40,069 nt of DNA from an uncultured Collinsella sp. (lineage in GTDB: Bacteria > Actinomycetota > Coriobacteriia > Coriobacteriales > Coriobacteriaceae), in assembly GCA_959602645.1 (NCBI GenBank), contig CAUGTZ010000022.1, positions 1 through 40,069 of the forward strand, written 5' to 3'. Numbering within the stretch: position 1 is the stretch's first letter; each line of letters opens with the position of its first letter. A program made the translations under genes and the position numbers. This document shows positions 16,110-23,565 of the stretch, piece after piece. The notes beneath the pieces were generated by a model. That model was not told where the DNA came from, did not search any database, and saw only the letters and a list, made by a program, of their open reading frames with translations.

Positions 16110-16149
16110 GTGGTTCCAGTTGGAACGGCATCGCATCCAGAGTATACAG

Positions 16150-16329
16150 TTACTCGGTAACGATAACCTCGCGGTCCTTGTAGAAACCGCAGCTGGGGCA
16201 CACGTGGTGCGGGAGCTTGACAGCACCGCAACGGGGGCACGTGGACTGAGCCGCAGCCGAGATCTTCATGTTGGCGGAACGGCGGGTGTGAGTGCGGATA
16301 CGACCCTGCTTTTGTTTAGGTACGGGCAT
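16150..16329 (-). CDS. rpmF: 50S ribosomal protein L32
   Basis: A 59-residue ribosomal large-subunit protein: MPVPKQKQGRIRTHTRRSAN at the N terminus, then a zinc-ribbon of the C+ type, CPRC at 31-34 and CPSC at 44-47. Length and motifs are typical of L32. The ATG at 16329 is preceded by AAGGAAGG. The rpmF-plsX order, and DUF177 just upstream, are conserved across many bacterial phyla. Too short to be found by a 60-residue cutoff, but unambiguous. Confidence 0.95.
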   Translation of the reverse strand: MPVPKQKQGRIRTHTRRSANMKISAAAQSTCPRCGAVKLPHHVCPSCGFYKDREVIVTE

Positions 16330-16393
16330 AGTGACCTTCCTTATGAACTATCCAGTGTGGCGATTACGCGCAAGTAGCGATACTACCACAGTT

Positions 16394-16948
16394 TTACTCG
16401 TCAAGCTTGAGATTCTTCAATGCTGCAAATGGATTTTCCGTGGCAGCGGCCCATTCGGCCTCTGCTTGAGCGGCGCAATCGCATTGCTCGACGTTGAGAT
16501 TGATGCCGCAAGTGGGGCATAGGCCGCGACAATCGGGCTTGCACAGGACAACGAACGGCGTGTCCATGACGACCGCGTCGTTGATGGGCTCACCCAGATC
16601 GACGATGCGATCCTCGCCCAGTAACTCGTAGCCATCTTCGTAGGCCTCGGGATCCTCGGGCTCGTTAAAGAGATAGAATTCCTCAATCTCACCGGCAATA
16701 TCAAACGAAGCGGGCTCCAGGCAGCGGTCGCACTCACCGGTTGCGTGAGCGCGGACCATACCCGTAAGCAGAACACCGGTGCCGGCATTGGTAAAGACCA
16801 CATCGTAATCAATGCCGTTCTGCAGCTGGTACTCCTTCTCGCCCACCGTATAGGTGGCGACATCGACCTTGCCGGTCAGCGGATACGAGTCTCCGGGAAA
16901 CTCGAGCTGCTCGGAAAGATCGACGGTAACGCTCGGGAACTCAGCCAT
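16394..16948 (-). CDS. DUF177 (YceD family) protein
   Basis: A 184-residue YceD/DUF177 protein. Family members sit beside rpmF and are thought to act in ribosomal RNA accumulation or large-subunit metabolism; the mechanism is not settled. Visible features: a beta-rich N-terminal half, GECDRCLEP near 90, and a cysteine-rich segment CKPDCRGLCPTCGINLN near 135-150 followed by CDC, probably a zinc site. The frame extends 17 codons upstream, but the ATG at 16948 gives the family N terminus and overlaps the stop of the preceding gene by one base (TAATG), which implies translational coupling rather than an independent Shine-Dalgarno. Confidence 0.9.
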   Translation of the reverse strand: MAEFPSVTVDLSEQLEFPGDSYPLTGKVDVATYTVGEKEYQLQNGIDYDVVFTNAGTGVLLTGMVRAHATGECDRCLEPASFDIAGEIEEFYLFNEPEDPEAYEDGYELLGEDRIVDLGEPINDAVVMDTPFVVLCKPDCRGLCPTCGINLNVEQCDCAAQAEAEWAAATENPFAALKNLKLDE

Positions 16949-17445
16949 TACCACTGACCGTTCTGCTGGGCGGCACCCTCGTTGAGTTGCTGACGGCAAC
17001 GGGTGACGGTGCCGGTCAGGCTCTTGAGGTTCTCCTCGAGGTGCGTAAAGACCTGCTCGGCGTAGTCCTCGGCGGCATAGCGCGTCTCGCGCTCATACTG
17101 CTGGGCACGGTCGCGGATATCGTCGGCCTGCTGCTGCGCTAAGCGGACAATCTCCTGCTCACCGGCAATGGTGAGGGCCTGCTGTTGAGCATCGGCGATG
17201 ATGGAATCGGCCTGAGCGGCGGCGGAAGCCATAAGCTCCTCGCGCTCCTTGAGGATACGGCGGGACTTCTGCCATTCCTCGGGATAGCTCATGCGGATCT
17301 CGTCGAGGATGTTAAAGAAGACGTCGGCGTCGATAACCTTCATCTGGGCGTTCTTGCCGAACGGCGTCTTAGCCTCTTCGATGAGCCCCTCGAGCTCGTC
17401 GACAAGACTCACGATCCTGTCGCCAGGAAAATTCTCGCCCGGCAT
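16948..17445 (-). CDS. Short DivIVA/SepIVA-like coiled-coil protein
   Basis: A 165-residue, largely helical protein rich in Gln, Glu and Ala. The N-terminal part (RIVSLVDELEGLIEEAKTPF, then DADVFFNILDEIRMSYPEE) resembles DivIVA-type N termini, and residues 60-150 form a continuous predicted coiled coil. In mycobacteria the gene beside the DUF177 gene and rnc encodes SepIVA, a DivIVA-like cell-division protein; by position and structure this is a plausible shorter relative, which is inference. AAAGGAG five bases before the ATG at 17445 fixes the start over upstream ATGs. A role in septum or envelope growth fits its place between coaD and DUF177. Confidence 0.65.
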   Translation of the reverse strand: MPGENFPGDRIVSLVDELEGLIEEAKTPFGKNAQMKVIDADVFFNILDEIRMSYPEEWQKSRRILKEREELMASAAAQADSIIADAQQQALTIAGEQEIVRLAQQQADDIRDRAQQYERETRYAAEDYAEQVFTHLEENLKSLTGTVTRCRQQLNEGAAQQNGQW

Positions 17446-17513
17446 CCGGTCTCCTTTCATAGGTAACATATCATCGTGTTAGTTTACCACATGCCACCAG
17501 GCATTAAAAAACG

Positions 17514-18011
17514 TCACGAAAAGCGATGTTTGAGCGCCTTGACCACATTGGGCGGAACAAAATTAGAGACGTCGCTACCGAGCGAGGCAATCTGGCGAAC
17601 CACCGAGCTCGAGATATAGCCGTACTGCGGCGCACTCATGACAAAGATGGACTCCAGCTCGCTATCCAGGCGGTAGTTGAGGTCGGCCTGCTGCAGCTCG
17701 TACTCAAAGTCGGTCATGGCACGCAGGCCCTTGACCACGGCTCCTGCTCCCTGTTCGCGGGCAAAATCGACCAAGAGCCCGGTGAAGGGCAGCACCTCGA
17801 CGCCGTCAATATCACCGAGCGCTTCACGGGCCAGCGCTACGCGCTCGTCGAGCATAAACGTGGTGCCGACGCCGTTTTTGCCCTGCGACTCGGCAACGGC
17901 CACGATCACGCTGGGAAAAATGCGGCGGGCGCGGCGGATGACGTCGATATGGCCAAACGTGATGGGATCGAAGGTGCCCGGGACAATCACGCGGTTGATG
18001 GTGTCATTCAT
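17514..18011 (-). CDS. coaD: Phosphopantetheine adenylyltransferase
   Basis: Fourth step of coenzyme A synthesis: 4'-phosphopantetheine plus ATP to dephospho-CoA. The 165-residue protein has the nucleotidyltransferase motif GTFDPITFGHIDVIRRA near residues 12-28, KGLRAMTDFEYELQQADLN near 88-106, and ISSSVVRQIASLG near 127. A much longer open frame exists upstream but it is the shadow of rsmD; GGAGG six bases before the ATG at 18011 and the family length give the start. It overlaps the rsmD stop by eight bases. CoaD supplies the cofactor that charges the acyl carrier protein encoded downstream. Confidence 0.96.
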   Translation of the reverse strand: MNDTINRVIVPGTFDPITFGHIDVIRRARRIFPSVIVAVAESQGKNGVGTTFMLDERVALAREALGDIDGVEVLPFTGLLVDFAREQGAGAVVKGLRAMTDFEYELQQADLNYRLDSELESIFVMSAPQYGYISSSVVRQIASLGSDVSNFVPPNVVKALKHRFS

Positions 18012-18660
18012 GGGCATCCTCCTGAAACGTCGTGGCATCGTTGTTGTCAGCATCTGCGCCGGCGCTGTCGCCTTCACCATCGTTATCGTCGACCCAACGA
18101 AGCAGGTCGACCGAGGTAATGCCGTAGCGCTTCTCACGTACAGTCTCAAAGCCTGCCGGATGCGCGCCCGCATCGGCGGCGGCATGCTCAAACAGGGCGT
18201 AAGCGCCAGACGCAAGCAGACCCTGCTGAGCCAGGTTCTGCAGCAGTTCCTCGACCGGCTCGGCACCAAAAGCATAGGGCGGGTCGAGCAGGACCAGATC
18301 AAAGGGGCCGCCCGGTACACGACCGCGCGAGGCACTCGCCAGCATGTCACCCGTGACCACGCGCCAACGCGCACGGTCACGGCAGAGCGACTCGATATTC
18401 TTGGTAATGAGCCGCGCGGCGTTGCGATCGATCTCAAACGTCGTGAGCGAGCGGGCCCCACGAGAGAGCATCTCTAACCCTAAGGCACCGGAGCCGCCAA
18501 AGGCGTCCAGCACACGAACCTCGTCCAAATCGAAGTCGAATGCCGACATGACCATAGATGCGCACGCCTCGCGCACGCGATCAGTCGTGGGGCGGGTGAC
18601 ATCGCGACCACGGGGCTCCTCGATCTTACGACCGCGCCATTCGCCGCCGATGATTCTCAT
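18004..18660 (-). CDS. rsmD: 16S rRNA m2G966 methyltransferase RsmD
   Basis: S-adenosylmethionine-dependent methyltransferase that modifies G966 of 16S rRNA in Escherichia coli. The 218-residue protein begins MRIIGGEWRGRKI, typical of RsmD, and carries VLDAFGGSGALGLEMLSRGA (SAM-binding motif I) near 49-68 and the catalytic DPPY in LLDPPYAFG near 126. The acidic C-terminal tail (about 25 residues rich in Asp, Glu and Asn) is extra. Its ATG overlaps the recG stop (ATGA) and its end overlaps coaD, so the three are translationally coupled. Confidence 0.94.
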   Translation of the reverse strand: MRIIGGEWRGRKIEEPRGRDVTRPTTDRVREACASMVMSAFDFDLDEVRVLDAFGGSGALGLEMLSRGARSLTTFEIDRNAARLITKNIESLCRDRARWRVVTGDMLASASRGRVPGGPFDLVLLDPPYAFGAEPVEELLQNLAQQGLLASGAYALFEHAAADAGAHPAGFETVREKRYGITSVDLLRWVDDNDGEGDSAGADADNNDATTFQEDAHE

Positions 18661-20834
18661 CCTCCGCTGACCTCCTTAAAGATATGTCGATAACGCATGG
18701 CGACCGCGTCGCGCAAGGGACGCGTCGCCACAGAGTCAAGGTTGCAAGCATACCGCAAGAGCTCGACCGCGTCCAAATGGGCCCACTCGATCAGCTCCTC
18801 GTCGGCATCGAGGTCGACGAAGCGCAGGGTCACACCGCCATGCTGGCGGTACCCTAGGATTTCGCCCTCGTGACGCAGACGCAGGTCCATCTGGGCAAGC
18901 GTAAAACCATCCGAAGTTTTTTCGAGCGACTGGAGACGGTCTTGCGCCGCCGACGCGCCGCCGTTGCCCTTGGAGTGCGTCATGACCAGGCACGTGCCCG
19001 ACACACTGCCGCGGCCCACGCGACCGCGCAGCTGGTGAAGGGCAGCCAAACCAAAGCGCTCGCCGTTCTCGATGACCATAACGGTGGCGTTAGGCACGTC
19101 GACGCCCACCTCGACCACCGTAGTCGAGACGAGCACATCGATCTCGCCACGCTTAAAGGCGTCGATCACGCGATCCTTCTCCCCCGCCGGCATGCGGCCG
19201 TGAAGGCGCTCGATGGCAAGACCCGGCAACGCCAGACGCAGGCGATCGAGCTCGGTCGCCGTATCGTGCAGCGGCACGTGAACCGTCACGCGGCCCTCGT
19301 CGTCGCGGGCGATACCGGGCACGTCTTCCAGCTCATCGGCCGAGTCACTCGGCTCCACGAGCGGGCAAATCACGTAGGCCTGCTGACCCTTTTCATGCGC
19401 CTCGCGGATGGCGCCATAGGCGAGGTCGCGGCTCGACTCGGTGAGAACACGCGTCGTCACACCAGCACCCGGAACAGGCCGATGGCGGATGATACTCGTG
19501 TCCAGATCGCCGTAGACCGAAAGCGCCAGCGTACGCGGGATGGGCGTTGCCGTCATAACGAGCAGGTCCGCACCGGGACCCTTGGCACGCAGGGCGTTAC
19601 GCTGGCCTACGCCAAAGCGGTGCTGCTCGTCGATGACCACGAGCGACAGATGCTTGAACGCAACGTCATCCGAAAGCACCGCATGGGTGCCAAAGAGCAC
19701 GTCAAGCTCGCCCGATTCCAGCTGGGCATGGATGCGCTCGCGCTCTGCGGCCGGCGTGGCGCCCGTCAGAAGCGCCCAGGACATGCTGGCCTGCGAGAGT
19801 AGAGGGCCGGTCTTATCGGCATATTGGCGCGCCAGCACGCCCGTGGGCGCCATAACGCAGGCCTGGGTACCGCTATCGGCAGCCACAGCCAGCGCGCAGG
19901 CAGCAACGGCGGTCTTGCCGGTACCGACATCGCCCAGCAGCAGCCGGTTCATCACTCGCCCGCCATCGCACATATCATGCAGGATATCTTGGAACGCGGC
20001 CTCTTGCTCGTCGCTCAGCGAAAACGGCAGGGCTTGCTTGAGTGCGGCCAGGTGCTCGCCCGCGGCGTGGGCATAGGGCACCACATCGACTAGGCCGCCA
20101 TCGTTGCGCAGGCGCAACGCCAGCTGAAGGTAAAGGCACTCCTCATAAGCAAGGCGACGTCGCGCGATATCCCGCTCAGCCATACTCGAGGGAAAGTGGA
20201 TCGATCGAAGCGCGCGGGCATTGCTCATCAGGCGGCGCTTGACGCGCAAGCGTGCGGGAATCGGGTCGAAGGGATTGCCGACGACCTCGAGCGCGTCGCT
20301 TACGATGCGGCGCATCCACGCCTGGCTCACGCCGTCACTCACATAATGGACCGGCAGGATGGTGCCTGCGGCACGCCCATCCTCGAGCTTTTCAAAGTGC
20401 GGCGAGGCCAACTGCTTAAAACCGTAGGCAAACTCGACCTTGCCCATCACGGCCAGGCGGTCGCCCTGCTTAAGCTGCTGGGCAATCCAGGGCTGGCGGA
20501 AAAAGGCGACCTGCAGCACGCCCGTCTCGTCAACGAGTGAGACCTCGGTCACCTGCATGCGCGGACGCGGCTGCTTTTGGACGATACGGTCGACCGTGGC
20601 GATGATGGTGCACACAGTACCGATGGGCGCCATCTCGATAGACCAAGAACGGGTAAAGTCGAGGTATCGATGAGGGATATGGAGAAGGAGGTCCCCCACC
20701 GTCCGAATTCCCAGACGGCGAAGGGCCTCCTCACGTTTACCCGAAACATATTTGAGTCGCGCGATATCCTCGTCGAGCGCATTGCTCTGGGCAAAGCGCT
20801 CCGAGACGCGCGGCACGGAGCACAGCTCGGACAT
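18657..20834 (-). CDS. recG: ATP-dependent DNA helicase RecG
   Basis: Branch-migrating helicase that remodels stalled replication forks and Holliday junctions. The 725-residue protein has an N-terminal wedge domain with the OB-fold region (LLHIPHRYLDF near 50, EVSLVDETGVLQVAFFRQPW near 97-116), Walker A GDVGTGKT at 301-308, DEQHRFGVGQR (motif II), TATPIPRTLALSVYGDLD (motif III), HGRMPAGEKDRV, STTVVEVGVDVPNATVMVIENGERFGLAALHQLRGRVGRG (motifs V-VI region). Length fits the family. The start at 20834 lies 10 bp after fakA without a strong Shine-Dalgarno, consistent with coupling. Confidence 0.96.
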   Translation of the reverse strand: MSELCSVPRVSERFAQSNALDEDIARLKYVSGKREEALRRLGIRTVGDLLLHIPHRYLDFTRSWSIEMAPIGTVCTIIATVDRIVQKQPRPRMQVTEVSLVDETGVLQVAFFRQPWIAQQLKQGDRLAVMGKVEFAYGFKQLASPHFEKLEDGRAAGTILPVHYVSDGVSQAWMRRIVSDALEVVGNPFDPIPARLRVKRRLMSNARALRSIHFPSSMAERDIARRRLAYEECLYLQLALRLRNDGGLVDVVPYAHAAGEHLAALKQALPFSLSDEQEAAFQDILHDMCDGGRVMNRLLLGDVGTGKTAVAACALAVAADSGTQACVMAPTGVLARQYADKTGPLLSQASMSWALLTGATPAAERERIHAQLESGELDVLFGTHAVLSDDVAFKHLSLVVIDEQHRFGVGQRNALRAKGPGADLLVMTATPIPRTLALSVYGDLDTSIIRHRPVPGAGVTTRVLTESSRDLAYGAIREAHEKGQQAYVICPLVEPSDSADELEDVPGIARDDEGRVTVHVPLHDTATELDRLRLALPGLAIERLHGRMPAGEKDRVIDAFKRGEIDVLVSTTVVEVGVDVPNATVMVIENGERFGLAALHQLRGRVGRGSVSGTCLVMTHSKGNGGASAAQDRLQSLEKTSDGFTLAQMDLRLRHEGEILGYRQHGGVTLRFVDLDADEELIEWAHLDAVELLRYACNLDSVATRPLRDAVAMRYRHIFKEVSGG

Positions 20835-20844
20835 GGGCAGTTGC

Positions 20845-22506
20845 CTACTCGATCGAGAAGATCACGGGATAGAGCGGCTGCTCGCCACGATGGGCGTCGA
20901 CCTCCAGATCGGGCTGAGCCTCCTCGATAGCGTCGACGATCTCCTGGAAGGCCTCATCGGACAGTTCCTCGCCGGCCAGAATCGTCAGCGCGTCGCCCTC
21001 CTCTTCCTCCTGCATACGGTTGATGCAATCGAGCGTGACCTGCTTCACGTCAGAGCCGACCACATCGATGGAGCCGGCAATGATGCCCATGACGTCACCG
21101 GAGTGAATCGGCGAGCCGTCGGAGGCGCTGGAGTCGCGCACGGCACGGGTGACCTCGCCATCGCGAACCTCACTGATGGCGTCGACCATAGCGGCGACGG
21201 CATCCTCAAGCTCGGAATCGGGTAGGACCGCGAACAGCGCGGAGAAGGCCTGCGGAACGGTCTTGGTGGGAACGACGGCGACCTTCTTGTCGGTGCAGGC
21301 TGAAGCAGCGGCCTCGGCGGCCATGCGGATGTTGCCGTTGTTGGGCAGGATGATGACCGAGGTCGCGTTGACCTGGTCGACGGCGCCCAGCAGGTCTGCA
21401 GTCGAAGGGTTCATGGTCTGGCCACCCGAGACGATCACGTCAACGCCGAGAGACTTGAGGATGTCTGCCTCGCCGGAACCGGCGGCAACGGCGACAAAGC
21501 CCAGGGCCTTCGCGGGCTCGGCGGCCTTTTCCTGGTCCTCGTGGATCTTGGCAGTACGGTCGTGGGCCTCCATCTCCATGTTATGGATAAAGACTTCGTA
21601 GATCTGACCAAGCTGCAGCATGTGCTCGAGCACCAAGTTGGGGGTGTTGGAGTGCACGTGAATCTTGTAATCGGGGTAAGCACCCACGAGCAGCTCGCAG
21701 TCGCCCATGGAACCCAGGAACTTGAGGCACTCGTCCTCGTCAAAGGGAGCGTCGGCCTTAAAGAGGAACTCGTTGCAGTAGCGGAATTCCGAGCCCTCCC
21801 AGTCGTCGTTGGCCTCGATCTCAACACGACCAAGGGCCGCGTCGCGGGCAGAGCAGGCGGAATCAAACGTGGCGGAGAAATCCTCGACAACGGTGCTGCG
21901 GCCAAGAGCGGCGGCAACAAAGTTCTCAAGGAAAATAGCAAAGCCAAAGGCGCCGGAGTCGACCACGCCGTTCTCCTTCAGAACGGGCAGCAGGTCGGGC
22001 GTGCGGGCGACGGACTGGTAGGCCTCGACGACGATGGCGTCGAGCGCGTCCTCGGCCGAGAACTTCTTCTTTTCGCACTCGTCGGCCTTGGTCGAGACAT
22101 CGCGCAACACCGTGAGGATCGTACCCTCGATGGGCTTACGGACGGCCTGGAAGGCAACCTTGACGGCACGACGGAAGGCGAAGGCGATGTTGGCGGACGT
22201 AATGGGCTCGTCGGCGGAGACAAGGCCCTCGGCCACGCCGCGCAAGATCTGCGAGGTGATGACGCCGGAGTTGCCGCGGGCGCCCATCAGGGAGCCGTGG
22301 GTGATGGCGCCGGCGATGGCCTCCATGTCGGCGTCGGCGGGAAGGGCAGAAAGCTCCTTGGTCACCGAGGCGAGCGTGAGCGACATGTTGGTGCCGGTGT
22401 CACCGTCGGGCACGGGAAAGACGTTGAGCTTGTTGATCTCCTCGGCCTTGTCGGAAACGGCAGCCGCAGCGATCGGAAAACAGGTGCGAATGGTCTTTGC
22501 AATCAT
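20845..22506 (-). CDS. fakA: Fatty acid kinase catalytic subunit (DAK2/YloV)
   Basis: FakA-type kinase, which phosphorylates fatty acids held by a FakB (DegV-family) carrier to acyl-phosphate. The 553-residue protein has an N-terminal DhaL/DAK2 nucleotide domain with NVFPVPDGDTGTNMSLTL near 28-46 (Mg-ATP aspartates) and GARGNSGVITSQILRG near 75-90, a middle domain with EFRYCNEFLFKAD, GDCELLVGAYPDYKIHVHSN, and the C-terminal YloV domain (VIVSGGQTMNPSTADLL). Length is typical. The nearest Shine-Dalgarno (GGAG) is rather far, 13 bases, from the ATG. It pairs with a Gls24/Asp23 gene just upstream, as in many Gram-positive genomes; no fakB gene lies in the window. Confidence 0.92.
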   Translation of the reverse strand: MIAKTIRTCFPIAAAAVSDKAEEINKLNVFPVPDGDTGTNMSLTLASVTKELSALPADADMEAIAGAITHGSLMGARGNSGVITSQILRGVAEGLVSADEPITSANIAFAFRRAVKVAFQAVRKPIEGTILTVLRDVSTKADECEKKKFSAEDALDAIVVEAYQSVARTPDLLPVLKENGVVDSGAFGFAIFLENFVAAALGRSTVVEDFSATFDSACSARDAALGRVEIEANDDWEGSEFRYCNEFLFKADAPFDEDECLKFLGSMGDCELLVGAYPDYKIHVHSNTPNLVLEHMLQLGQIYEVFIHNMEMEAHDRTAKIHEDQEKAAEPAKALGFVAVAAGSGEADILKSLGVDVIVSGGQTMNPSTADLLGAVDQVNATSVIILPNNGNIRMAAEAAASACTDKKVAVVPTKTVPQAFSALFAVLPDSELEDAVAAMVDAISEVRDGEVTRAVRDSSASDGSPIHSGDVMGIIAGSIDVVGSDVKQVTLDCINRMQEEEEGDALTILAGEELSDEAFQEIVDAIEEAQPDLEVDAHRGEQPLYPVIFSIE

Positions 22507-22533
22507 GGGTATTTAAATCTCCGTTTTCGGATG

Positions 22534-22890
22534 CTAGTTCAGACGGCTCTTGAGCGCGTCGATATGGATGCCGATCTTAAGGCTGGCGGGATCGATCTGG
22601 GCGATCTCCTGCAGGGTGAAGGCAACGGAGCTCGAAAGATTGTGGCAGACGGATTTCATGTTGACGCCGTTCTCGAGCACGACGTGAAGATCGACCGTAA
22701 GGCCGTTCTCGTCGGCGGAGACAAGCACGCCCTTGCGGAGGCGCTGACCGGCAAGCAGGCGCACGCTCTCGGCGCCTTGGAGCTGCTCAGCCATACCGAC
22801 GACGCCATAGCACGTCATCGCGGCATAACCGGCAATATCGGCAATAACGTCGTTCGAGACGCTCAGGCTGCCGTTGATGGTCTCAGACAC
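22534..22890 (-). CDS. Asp23/Gls24 family envelope stress protein
   Basis: A 118-residue Asp23/Gls24 (YloU-type) protein; family members are linked to cell-envelope stress and fatty-acid kinase operons. Visible: SVSNDVIADIAGYAAMTCYGVVGMA near residues 10-34, then GLTVDLHVVLENGVNMKSVCHNLSSSVAFTLQEI near 64-97. Start GTG at 22890 is chosen because AAGGAG lies six bases upstream, whereas the ATG at 22923 has none. First gene of the 15-kb run. The 158 bp between it and the tRNA terminator hold no clear promoter hexamers beyond a possible TAGAAT box on the minus strand. Confidence 0.88.
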   Translation of the reverse strand: MSETINGSLSVSNDVIADIAGYAAMTCYGVVGMAEQLQGAESVRLLAGQRLRKGVLVSADENGLTVDLHVVLENGVNMKSVCHNLSSSVAFTLQEIAQIDPASLKIGIHIDALKSRLN

Positions 22891-23048
22891 AAGAATCTCC
22901 TTATCTGGTGCTCGCGGCACCATGTCGTGGGAGCAATCATTGCAATATTCTACAACGACCGCGCCATGTTGAGGTGGTGGGTCGCGGGATTACATCCTCG
23001 ACACGAAATGTTGATATGGCAACGTTCGAGTCAAGTGGTCGCGGCATG

Positions 23049-23078
23049 AAAAAACCCGCCGCATAAGCGACGGGTTTT
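23049..23078 (-). terminator. Terminator of the tRNA-Asn pair
   Basis: In minus-strand RNA CCCGUCGC pairs with GCGGCGGG (one G-U) around UUAU, followed by six U residues. On the plus strand four U residues also follow, so it could act both ways. Confidence 0.85.
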
Positions 23079-23084
23079 ACAACC

Positions 23085-23159
23085 TGGCTCCCCGGGTAGG
23101 ACTCGAACCTACAACAGCGCGGTTAACAGCCGCGTGCTCTACCATTGAGCTACCGAGGA
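23085..23159 (-). tRNA. tRNA-Asn (GTT), second copy
   Basis: A 75-nt cloverleaf: acceptor TCCTCGG/CCGGGGA, D arm GCTC...GAGC, anticodon stem CGCGG/CCGCG with loop CTGTTAA (anticodon GTT), T arm GTAGG TTCGAGT CCTAC, discriminator G and an encoded CCA. It is identical to the copy 109 bp upstream and lies directly before the terminator. Confidence 0.97.
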
Positions 23160-23163
23160 ATTT

Positions 23164-23184
23164 AAAAGCCCAGCGGAATGGGCT
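23164..23184 (-). other. Small hairpin between the tRNA genes
   Basis: In minus-strand RNA AGCCCA pairs with UGGGCU around UUCCGC, followed by UUUUAAA. It may be a weak terminator or a processing signal between the two tRNAs. Confidence 0.4.
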
Positions 23185-23193
23185 GAGAAATTC

Positions 23194-23268
23194 TGGCTCC
23201 CCGGGTAGGACTCGAACCTACAACAGCGCGGTTAACAGCCGCGTGCTCTACCATTGAGCTACCGAGGA
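23194..23268 (-). tRNA. tRNA-Asn (GTT), first copy
   Basis: Identical in all 75 positions to the copy at 23085-23159, including the encoded CCA end. It is first in the transcript from the promoter at 23299-23326. Confidence 0.97.
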
Positions 23269-23298
23269 ATAGGTGCGTGCTCTCAAGCAACGAAGTTT

Positions 23299-23326
23299 AT
23301 TATACGGACGAATCGGCACAGGGCAA
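23299..23326 (-). promoter_or_regulatory. Promoter of the tRNA-Asn pair
   Basis: On the minus strand TTGCCC (23321-23326) and a consensus TATAAT (23299-23304) are separated by 16 bp. The transcript would start about 25 bases before the first tRNA. Confidence 0.8.
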
Positions 23327-23423
23327 GAACTTTTTTGAGAAATTTTCTCGCCTTGATCCCTTGGGGACGGCCTAACTGCCGGCACCGGCAACGGAAACGC
23401 CGATGTTTTGACAATGCCAGCGA

Positions 23424-23523
23424 GCGGGCACCAGAGCGAACAAATTGGCATGAAAAGAGGACGGCATAGACCTTCTGGTCATGCCGTCCTCTTTGAATGA
23501 CAAGTTGTCGCTCTGGTGTCCGC
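23424..23523. repeat. 100-nt imperfect foldback element
   Basis: The two halves are near-complements: GCGGGCACCAGAGCGA at the left end against TCGCTCTGGTGTCCGC at the right, then a less conserved section, then a perfect 14-bp inner stem (23454-23467 with 23481-23494) and a GACC/GGTC tip. It lies between rpoD and the tRNA promoter with no coding content. Possible MITE-like element, structured RNA or strong rpoD read-through terminator. The rest of 23327-23536 shows no gene. Confidence 0.6.
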
Positions 23524-23536
23524 GCAGCGTCGGCCA

Positions 23537-23564
23537 GTTACGGCGTTTGGTAAAACGCCGTAAC
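23537..23564 (-). terminator. Hairpin at the rpoD stop
   Basis: GTTACGGCGTTT and its exact complement form a 12-bp stem with a 4-nt loop, starting one base after the rpoD stop. No U-run follows outside the stem. Likely rpoD terminator, perhaps helped by the foldback beyond it. Confidence 0.6.
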
Positions 23565-23565
23565 C

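Noticed and set aside
18012..18461. A 150-codon N-terminal extension of coaD
   Set aside because: It lies wholly inside rsmD in another frame; CoaD is normally about 160 residues and a strong Shine-Dalgarno marks 18011.
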